Part shown: positions 1 through 4,612 of the stretch, in pieces | Numbering within the stretch: the first letter of the stretch is position 1 | Layout of the letters: the number at the start of each line of letters is the position of its first letter | Made by a program: the position numbers and the translations under genes | Assembly (NCBI GenBank): GCA_009781125.1 | Contig: WQYS01000096.1 | Span: 1 to 8,037, forward strand | DNA from: Acidobacteriaceae bacterium | GTDB taxonomy: Bacteria; Acidobacteriota; Terriglobia; Terriglobales; Acidobacteriaceae | Direction of reading: 5' to 3' | DNA: 8,037 nucleotides | Notes under the pieces: model-generated | Seen by the model: only the letters and a program-made list of their open reading frames with translations | What the model was told of the DNA's origin: nothing | Database searches by the model: none

Positions 1-1
1 C

Positions 2-1069
2 GGCCTGCTGAAGCTCTTTCTCGGCTACGCTCCCGGCGTAGGCAAGACCTACAACATGCTGAGTGAGGCCATCCGCCGCCGCACCAGGGGTGAAGACATT
101 GTGATCGGCGTGGTCGAGACCCACGGCCGCGTAAAGACCGCCGAGCTGGCCGCGCAGCTCGAACACGTTCCCAAGAAGAAGGTCGAGTACAAGGGCGTCA
201 TATTCGACGAGATGGACCTGGACGCCATCCTGGCGCGCAAGCCGCAGATCGTGCTCATCGACGAGCTGGCCCACACCAATATAGAGGGCAGCCTCCACCG
301 CAAGCGCTACGAGGACGTCATCGACCTGCTCGACGCCAATATTGACGTGCTCGCCACCATGAACGTGCAGCACATCGAGAGCGTCGCGCCCACGGTGCAG
401 AGCATCACCGGCATCCAGATCCGCGAGATGGTGCCGGACTGGTTCGTGCACCGGGCCGATGAGATCGTGATGGCCGACCTGACGCCCGAGGCTCTGCAAA
501 CGCGCATGCGCCGCGGCGACATCTACGGCACCGACCGCGCCGAGAAGGCGCTGGCCAACTTCTTCCGCCGCGGCAATCTGATTGCACTGCGCGAGCTGGC
601 GCTGCAGCACGTCGCCAAGGCAGTCGACCGCAATCTGACGGCCTACATGGACGCCAAGCGTATCCGCGAGAACTGGGCCGTGCGCGAGCGGGTGCTGGTC
701 TGCATGAGCTCGCATATCGCCTCGCAGACGCTGATTGCGCGCGGCCTCCACCTGGCTGAGGGCGTGGGCGGCGAGTTCTTCGTGCTCCACGTGGAGACGG
801 GCAGCGACGATGAAGATCGGCGCGCACTCGACGCCAACCTGCAGTTCGCGCGCAACCTGAACGCGCAGATATTTAACGTAAAGGGGAGAAGCGTCGCTCA
901 CGCGGTGGCGCAGTTCGTGCACGAGAACCGCATCACGCATGTCATCTTTGGCCGCTCCGCCGTCCGCGGCTTTCGCAAGTACGTTTACTACTGGGCGCTG
1001 CAGCACTTTCTCAACGAGGCTCCCACGGTGGACGTGCACATCGTCACGCAACGCGGGGAACACGCATGA
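2..1069 (+). CDS. kdpD: Short KdpD-type osmosensor (KdpD domain plus USP domain, no kinase), 5' partial
   Basis: This is the sensory half of the K+-responsive KdpD protein, cytoplasmic in known homologues. The frame is open from base 2, so the N-terminus (about 10-25 residues judging from E. coli KdpD) lies outside the window. The 355 visible residues show a Walker A motif GYAPGVGKT (residues 8-16), the family segment VVETHGR (37-43), a Walker B-like IVLIDELAHTN (83-93), MNVQHIES (120-127) and PDWFVHRADEI (145-155). A USP-like domain follows from about residue 230 to the end. The protein stops there: the four transmembrane helices, GAF region, HisKA and HATPase domains of full-length KdpD (about 900 residues in E. 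coli) are absent. Short KdpD proteins are known from Anabaena and Deinococcus, so this is probably natural, not a broken gene. The stop overlaps the kdpE start (ATGA), implying translational coupling. How it signals without a kinase is unknown. Confidence 0.9.
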   Translation, partial: GLLKLFLGYAPGVGKTYNMLSEAIRRRTRGEDIVIGVVETHGRVKTAELAAQLEHVPKKKVEYKGVIFDEMDLDAILARKPQIVLIDELAHTNIEGSLHRKRYEDVIDLLDANIDVLATMNVQHIESVAPTVQSITGIQIREMVPDWFVHRADEIVMADLTPEALQTRMRRGDIYGTDRAEKALANFFRRGNLIALRELALQHVAKAVDRNLTAYMDAKRIRENWAVRERVLVCMSSHIASQTLIARGLHLAEGVGGEFFVLHVETGSDDEDRRALDANLQFARNLNAQIFNVKGRSVAHAVAQFVHENRITHVIFGRSAVRGFRKYVYYWALQHFLNEAPTVDVHIVTQRGEHA

Positions 1070-1776
1070 CTCCACCCGCGGCTCAGGCCAAGATACTTCT
1101 CGTCGATGACGAGCCGCAGATTCTGCGCGTGCTGCGCGCGGCGCTCTCGGCGCAGGGATACTGGCTGCGCACGGCATCCAACGGCAGCGAAGGTCTGGCG
1201 GTTGCGCACGAGTGGAAGCCGGACCTCGTCATCACGGATGTCTCTATGCCGGAGATCAACGGCGTCGAGCTGTGCCGCGAACTGCGCGCCGTCTCCGATG
1301 TGCCCATTCTGATCCTCTCGGTGCGCACCCAGGAGCGCATGAAGATCGAGGCGCTCGACGCCGGCGCGGACGACTACGTGACTAAGCCCTTCAGTATTCA
1401 GGAGCTAGAGGCCCGAGTCCGCGCTCTGCTGCGCCGCGCGCAGATCACAGCGCCTGAGACCAAGCCCGTGCATGCGCTCGGCGATTTCGTTATTGATACC
1501 TTGCAACATCGCGTGCTGGTTCGCGGTGTGGAGATTCACCTTACGCCGAAGCAGTTCGATCTGCTGCTGGTGCTGGCCGAGCATCCCGGCGAGGTGCTCA
1601 CCCATCGCGCTCTGCTGTACGCCGTGTGGGGAACTAACGCCGATCAGCCGGAGTATCTGCGCGTTAACATAGGCCAGTTGCGCAAGAAGATCGAGACTAC
1701 CAGCGAGCCGCGTTACATCCTCACCGAACCGTGGATCGGCTACCGCTTCCGGCCTATGGGCAAAGAGGATTTGTAA
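1066..1776 (+). CDS. kdpE: KdpE-type OmpR/PhoB-family response regulator
   Basis: A cytoplasmic DNA-binding response regulator of 236 residues, normal for KdpE, expected to activate the kdpFABC high-affinity K+ uptake operon when phosphorylated. The receiver domain (about 8-122) has the acidic pair D14/D15, phosphoacceptor D58 in the context LVITDVSMPE, the switch residue S85 and K107 in TKPF. The C-terminal winged-helix DNA-binding domain (about 136-232) has the typical LTPKQFDLLLVLAEHPGEVL and VNIGQLRKKIE segments, and it ends with the family's YILTEPWIGYRF. The start ATG overlaps the kdpD stop by four bases, and a GGGGAA stretch 5 bases upstream is a weak ribosome binding site, so coupling to kdpD is likely. 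No kinase gene accompanies it here, so the phosphate donor must be encoded elsewhere. The assignment to KdpE instead of another OmpR-type regulator rests on sequence character and on the kdpD neighbour. Confidence 0.93.
   Translation: MTPPAAQAKILLVDDEPQILRVLRAALSAQGYWLRTASNGSEGLAVAHEWKPDLVITDVSMPEINGVELCRELRAVSDVPILILSVRTQERMKIEALDAGADDYVTKPFSIQELEARVRALLRRAQITAPETKPVHALGDFVIDTLQHRVLVRGVEIHLTPKQFDLLLVLAEHPGEVLTHRALLYAVWGTNADQPEYLRVNIGQLRKKIETTSEPRYILTEPWIGYRFRPMGKEDL
1764..1769 (+). promoter_or_regulatory. Ribosome binding site for the flavin reductase gene
   Basis: AGAGGA lies inside the last codons of kdpE, nine bases before the ATG at 1779. It supports that start over an in-frame ATG at 1731, which lies deep inside kdpE and would add 16 residues that are merely an out-of-frame reading of the kdpE end. 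Confidence 0.6.
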
Positions 1777-1778
1777 CT

Positions 1779-2309
1779 ATGAAAGATTTAGAGCTATCGA
1801 ATGTCTACCAGTTACTCGAACCTGGGCCAGTGATTCTGGTGACGACAGCACACAAAGGCCGCGCCAACGTTATGGCGATGTCGTGGCACATGATGGTCGA
1901 GTTCACACCGCCGCTGGTTGCCTGCATCGTGAGCACCGGTGACTTCAGCCATATCGCGCTGCGAGCCACCAAAGAATGTGTCATCGCTATTCCTTCGGAC
2001 AAGCTGGCGCGCAAGGTCGTCGGTGTTGGTAACTGCTCCGGCAGAGACACGGATAAGTTCCAGAAGTTCGGCTTGACTGCGGTTCAGGCCAAGCACGTTG
2101 CCGCTCCTCTGGTGGCCGAGTGCTTCGCCAATCTGGAGTGCAAGGTTGTCAATACCAGGCTCGTCAATCAGTACAACCTCTTCGTGCTGGAGGTGGTCAA
2201 GGCATGGATCGATCCGGCGCAAAAGCGCCCGAAGACCATACATCATCACGGCTACGGCGAGTTTGTCGTCGATGGCAGGCGCATCAAGCTGGCGTCCAGA
2301 ATGCCTTGA
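1779..2309 (+). CDS. Flavin reductase family protein (FMN-binding split-barrel fold)
   Basis: A 176-residue protein of the flavin-reductase-like domain family (the DIM6/NTAB group). Members bind FMN and reduce flavin with NAD(P)H or act as small flavin-dependent oxidoreductases; the substrate cannot be predicted here. Visible family features are PVILVTTAHKGRANVMAMSW (residues 16-35) followed by PPLVACIVS, which forms the flavin-binding strands, and NCSGRDTDKFQKFGLT further on. The C-terminal part FANLECKVVN...YNLFVLEVV is the usual second half of the barrel. No signal peptide or membrane segment is seen, so it should be cytoplasmic. The start at 1779 is chosen from the AGAGGA site and from the family's usual length. 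It begins two bases after the kdpE stop, so it is probably co-transcribed with kdpDE, although no functional link to potassium is known. It converges with the next gene, only 12 bases away, and no intrinsic terminator is visible between them. Confidence 0.88.
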   Translation: MKDLELSNVYQLLEPGPVILVTTAHKGRANVMAMSWHMMVEFTPPLVACIVSTGDFSHIALRATKECVIAIPSDKLARKVVGVGNCSGRDTDKFQKFGLTAVQAKHVAAPLVAECFANLECKVVNTRLVNQYNLFVLEVVKAWIDPAQKRPKTIHHHGYGEFVVDGRRIKLASRMP

Positions 2310-2321
2310 GTTATAAATGGA

Positions 2322-2960
2322 TCAGGCCGTCGCCAGAGTTGGCTGTTCCTCGCGCGCGCGCTTCGTCTCCGCGACATCGAGCATGTTGTTCACGTACCCT
2401 GCCGATCCCTTGCCGGAGACGATCTTCCCCGGATTTCCCAGCACCACGGCCATCGGCGGCACGTCGAAGTTCACATAAGCGCCGGGAGCGATCAGAGCGT
2501 CGTGGCCGATGGTGATCCTGCCGACGATGTTGCAGTTGGTTCCGACCCACACGCGGTCTTCCAGCGTAGGCGTGCCTTTTCTGGGCCCCCGGTTGGTGGC
2601 TCCAATCGACACGCCGGGCGAGAGGTTGATGTTTTCCCCTAGAACCGCGCCGGGGTTGACTCCGATCCTTCCAAAGTGGCCAAGATAGAGGCCGCCGCCG
2701 ATCTTCGCCGAAGGAGAAATTTCAAAGCCGTACTTAAATCGATACCGGTTAAGCAGAATCCTGTGCATTCCATAGAAGAAGATGACCCATGATTTCTTTC
2801 TGGGCGCAAGGGCCGTTACCCGGCGCAGATGATAGGTATAACGAAATGCCGGAACCGTGAAGTAGCTCCTGAGGAAGGCCTTGAAGGAAGTGTTCGCGTT
2901 GTAACGATAGAGGTCAGCTTTCAACAACCTTCCACTGTTGAGTAAGTCGAAATAATCCAT
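2322..2960 (-). CDS. Serine acetyltransferase-like hexapeptide-repeat acyltransferase
   Basis: A 212-residue acetyl-CoA-dependent acyltransferase of the left-handed beta-helix (hexapeptide) superfamily, closest in character to the 'serine acetyltransferases' encoded in capsule and exopolysaccharide clusters. Residues 1-80 form a helical N-domain rich in basic and aromatic residues. Hexapeptide turns run from ISPSAKIGGGLYLGHFGRIG (81-100) through GENINLSPGVSIG to the coil ending NPGKIV, followed by the family tail GSAGYVNN (185-192). H95 sits where CysE has its catalytic histidine. The last 20 residues are a charged, low-complexity tail. The ATG at 2960 is preferred because AGAGG lies six bases upstream; an in-frame ATG at 3086 would add 42 residues that look non-coding. 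The acceptor (serine, sugar or another alcohol) cannot be told from sequence. No glycosyltransferase or cysteine gene is adjacent, so it stands alone here. The 5' half is less GC-rich than neighbouring genes, hinting at acquisition. Confidence 0.87.
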   Translation of the reverse strand: MDYFDLLNSGRLLKADLYRYNANTSFKAFLRSYFTVPAFRYTYHLRRVTALAPRKKSWVIFFYGMHRILLNRYRFKYGFEISPSAKIGGGLYLGHFGRIGVNPGAVLGENINLSPGVSIGATNRGPRKGTPTLEDRVWVGTNCNIVGRITIGHDALIAPGAYVNFDVPPMAVVLGNPGKIVSGKGSAGYVNNMLDVAETKRAREEQPTLATA

Positions 2961-2966
2961 AGAGAA

Positions 2967-2971
2967 CCTCT
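2967..2971 (-). promoter_or_regulatory. Ribosome binding site of the acetyltransferase gene
   Basis: Read on the minus strand this is AGAGG, six bases before the ATG at 2960. It decides the start of the acetyltransferase in favour of a 212-residue protein beginning MDYFDLL. Confidence 0.6.
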
Positions 2972-3209
2972 GAAGATCATATGTGCAAATATGAACCATG
3001 ACCGCAATTATTACATGCGTATTAATTGTTTGTGTGTAAAGGCGGATATTTTCCGGTACTTTTCCCTCTGAATAACGAAATTTCATCCCGACCCAAGGAA
3101 TTAATTTATAGAAATACAGGAAAGTATCTTCTGTATAAATAAATTATTATCAAATTTATGCAAGACCATGCACAAAGCCTGAACTTATGGCTGCTTTATC
3201 TTTTACGGG

Positions 3210-3223
3210 TAACCATATAGTTA
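3210..3223. repeat. Imperfect 14-bp palindrome, candidate operator 1
   Basis: TAACCATATAGTTA reads as an inverted repeat with one mismatched pair out of seven. It resembles the palindrome at 3253-3266 (shared AAC...ATA...AGTT) and lies in the AT-rich divergent spacer. A transcription-factor site is an inference; chance palindromes are more frequent in AT-rich DNA. Confidence 0.35.
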
Positions 3224-3252
3224 GGAATAAAAAGTTATATTGCAATGTGAGT

Positions 3253-3266
3253 AACTATACATAGTT
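3253..3266. repeat. Imperfect 14-bp palindrome, candidate operator 2
   Basis: AACTATACATAGTT has two perfectly complementary 6-base arms (AACTAT/ATAGTT) around an AC centre. Its centre is 43 bp from the centre of the palindrome at 3210-3223, close to four helical turns, so a protein bound at both would face the same side of the DNA. The site also contains TATACA, so it could alternatively overlap a -10 element. Confidence 0.35.
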
Positions 3267-3408
3267 GAACAAATACCGTTCCGGTTGCTTTTCTTTTGCC
3301 CTGCCACCCGAGCGATCTCGCCGCTCCGGACAGAAAGCAGATTCCTCCGGTCGCCGCGGTGATCTCCTGAATGACAAGGAAAAGGGGGGAGTCCTGACCG
3401 TCCAGGCC

Positions 3409-3417
3409 TGATACCTT
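3409..3417 (+). promoter_or_regulatory. Extended -10-like promoter element of trpD
   Basis: TGATACCTT fits an extended -10 (TGn followed by TACCTT). Transcription would begin near 3424-3425, only about four bases before the trpD ATG at 3428, giving a nearly leaderless mRNA. No Shine-Dalgarno sequence is present at normal spacing, which agrees. Related TGATACACTT elements lie at 4493 and 7252. Confidence 0.45.
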
Positions 3418-3427
3418 AAAGAAACGG

Positions 3428-4495
3428 ATGTCTTTTCCCGGTTATCTCAAGCTGGTGGTCGAAGCCCGGTCTCGTCTGACGCGCGAGCAGGCCTGCGAGC
3501 TGATGCGCCAGATCCTGGAGCGCCGCCTGTCGGAGATCGAGATCGCCGCGCTGATCGGCGCCATCTCGGCGCGCGGCGAGACGCCCGAGGAGATCGCCGG
3601 ATTCGTCGACGCCATGCGCCAGGCGGTCACACACATTCCCGTCACCTGGAACGAACAGACCCTGCTGGTCGATACCTGCGGCACCGGCGGCGATTACAGC
3701 AAGAGCTTCAACATCTCCACCGCCTCCGGGCTGGTCGCCGCCGCCGCTGGAGCCAGCGTGGCCAAGCACGGCAATCGCGCCATTACATCGCAGTGCGGGT
3801 CAGCGGATGTGCTGGAGGCGCTCGGCATTCCCATTCACCCCAGTCCGGCGGAGGCGTCCGAATCGCTGCGCCTCCATCGCTTTGCCTTTCTCAATGCGGC
3901 TGAGCTGCATCCGGCGATGAAGGCGGTGATGCCGGTGCGCAAGGCTCTGCCGGTGCGGACCTTCTTCAACCTGCTGGGCCCGCTGACGAATCCTGCCGGA
4001 GCTACGGCGCAGGTCATGGGCGTCTATTCGCCTCCAGCGGTGCGTCTGGTGGCCGATTCGATGGTTCTGCTGGGAATGCGTCATGCGTATGTCGTTTATG
4101 GAAGGGTCGATCCGCATCTCTCCGGAAGGCCCGATGCCGCGAAGGGTGCGGTCGCCGGGCTGGACGAGATCTCCATCTCGGGCGCTACCTGGGTGGCGGA
4201 GATCCGCCACGGCAAGGTGCGCGAGTTCGTGATCGCGCCGGAGGACGTGGGCATGACCCGCTCGCCGGTCGAGTCGATCATGGGCGGCGATGCGCGCCAG
4301 AACGCCGGGATTCTCAGGGATATCTTTGCCGGCAAGCCGGGCCCGCACCGCGATATTGTGCTGCTCAACTCGGCGGCGGTGCTCGCGGCTGCCGGACTTG
4401 CGCCGGACCTGCCTGCGGGCGTGCGCCTGGCCGCACGGACTATTGATAGCGGAGCCGTGACAAAGCTGGTAGCGACACTTTCAGGCAAGGGTTGA
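3428..4495 (+). CDS. trpD: Anthranilate phosphoribosyltransferase
   Basis: A cytoplasmic enzyme of tryptophan biosynthesis that joins anthranilate and PRPP to give N-(5'-phosphoribosyl)anthranilate and pyrophosphate. At 355 residues it is slightly longer than usual (about 330-350). The helical N-domain includes the family's ISARGETPEEIAGF (46-59). The PRPP/Mg2+ motifs are DTCGTGGD (82-89), KSFNISTA (92-99) and KHGNRAITSQCGSADVLEAL (113-132). HPAMK (161-165), PVRKALPVRTFFNLLGPLTN (169-188) and GLDEIS (244-249) complete the catalytic set. The protein departs from canon after strand YVVYG (221-225): the usual short link 'VVHGxDGLDE' is expanded by about 17 residues (226-243, RVDPHLSGRPDAAKGAVA) and the typical His is Tyr. 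The start gives the standard TrpD N-terminus, but there is no clear ribosome binding site; a -10-like element lies just upstream. No other trp gene is in the window. Confidence 0.95.
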   Translation: MSFPGYLKLVVEARSRLTREQACELMRQILERRLSEIEIAALIGAISARGETPEEIAGFVDAMRQAVTHIPVTWNEQTLLVDTCGTGGDYSKSFNISTASGLVAAAAGASVAKHGNRAITSQCGSADVLEALGIPIHPSPAEASESLRLHRFAFLNAAELHPAMKAVMPVRKALPVRTFFNLLGPLTNPAGATAQVMGVYSPPAVRLVADSMVLLGMRHAYVVYGRVDPHLSGRPDAAKGAVAGLDEISISGATWVAEIRHGKVREFVIAPEDVGMTRSPVESIMGGDARQNAGILRDIFAGKPGPHRDIVLLNSAAVLAAAGLAPDLPAGVRLAARTIDSGAVTKLVATLSGKG

Positions 4496-4501
4496 TACAC
4501 T
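4493..4501 (+). promoter_or_regulatory. Extended -10-like promoter element overlapping the trpD stop
   Basis: TGATACACT begins with the TGA stop codon of trpD: the stop supplies the TGn of an extended -10 whose hexamer is TACACT (4496-4501). A weak -35-like GCGACA lies at 4472-4477 with an 18-base spacer. Predicted transcription start is near 4508, leaving a leader of about 100 bases before the 4613 gene. Ten identical bases (TGATACACTT) recur at 7252. Confidence 0.45.
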
Positions 4502-4523
4502 TTCGAGTATTGAAGATTTCGGC

Positions 4524-4538
4524 CCGCAGCCGCTGCGG
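4524..4538 (+). other. GC-rich hairpin downstream of trpD
   Basis: CCGCAG-CCG-CTGCGG forms a six-pair stem with a three-base loop, extendable by two G-C pairs across a bulged C. It is not followed by a T-run, so it is not a standard intrinsic terminator. It would lie within the leader of the downstream gene if the 4493 promoter is used. Confidence 0.4.
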
Positions 4539-4564
4539 CCCGCATTCGACCTGGTAGCTGCCAT

Positions 4565-4580
4565 CTCCCACAAATGGGAG
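4565..4580 (+). other. Small leader hairpin before the FAD-GH16 gene
   Basis: CTCCCA-CAAA-TGGGAG is a perfect six-pair stem with a four-base loop, 32 bases before the ATG at 4613. An upstream Shine-Dalgarno-like GGGAGGAGG (4576-4584) partly lies in its right arm. A role in mRNA stability or translation is possible but unproven. Confidence 0.35.
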
Positions 4581-4601
4581 GAGGTTAGTTACGCCTTATT
4601 C

Positions 4602-4606
4602 AGGAG
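4602..4606 (+). promoter_or_regulatory. Ribosome binding site of the FAD-GH16 gene
   Basis: AGGAG sits six bases before the ATG at 4613, a good spacing, and supports that start, which also yields a well-formed Tat signal at the very N-terminus. Confidence 0.7.
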
Positions 4607-4612
4607 TACTCC

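Larger units (their letters stand above)
2961..3427. other. 467-bp gene-free divergent region with an AT-rich core
   Basis: This spacer separates the minus-strand acetyltransferase from plus-strand trpD and must hold the promoters of both. Roughly 3095-3275 is very AT-rich (tracts such as ATAAATAAATTATTATC), in sharp contrast to the GC-rich genes around it. From about 3290 onward composition returns to GC-rich. No convincing protein is seen in any frame: the longest openings are short and unlike neighbouring genes. It contains two related palindromes and a -10-like element just before trpD, listed separately. On the minus strand several TATAAT-like stretches exist in the AT-rich part, but so many occur by chance that I do not assign a single acetyltransferase promoter. 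Confidence 0.75.

Noticed and set aside
1731..1778. Flavin reductase start at 1731
   Set aside because: It overlaps the end of kdpE in another frame and adds residues not seen in the family; the ATG at 1779 with AGAGGA fits better.
2350..2362. CGCGCGCGCG run as a simple repeat or Z-DNA element
   Set aside because: It lies in the coding sequence for the Arg/Ala-rich tail of the acetyltransferase and is explained by codon use.
2961..3086. 42-residue N-terminal extension of the acetyltransferase from an in-frame ATG at 3086
   Set aside because: The extension is unlike the family, lies in AT-rich spacer DNA, and the internal ATG at 2960 has a good ribosome binding site six bases upstream.
3371..3397. 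Possible trp leader peptide upstream of trpD
   Set aside because: The eight-codon opening ATG ACA AGG ... TGA has no tryptophan codons, no ribosome binding site and no attenuator-like hairpins with a T-run.
4521..4543. Rho-independent terminator after trpD
   Set aside because: The hairpin is good but the bases after it are CGCATTCGAC with no T-run, so it is listed only as a hairpin.
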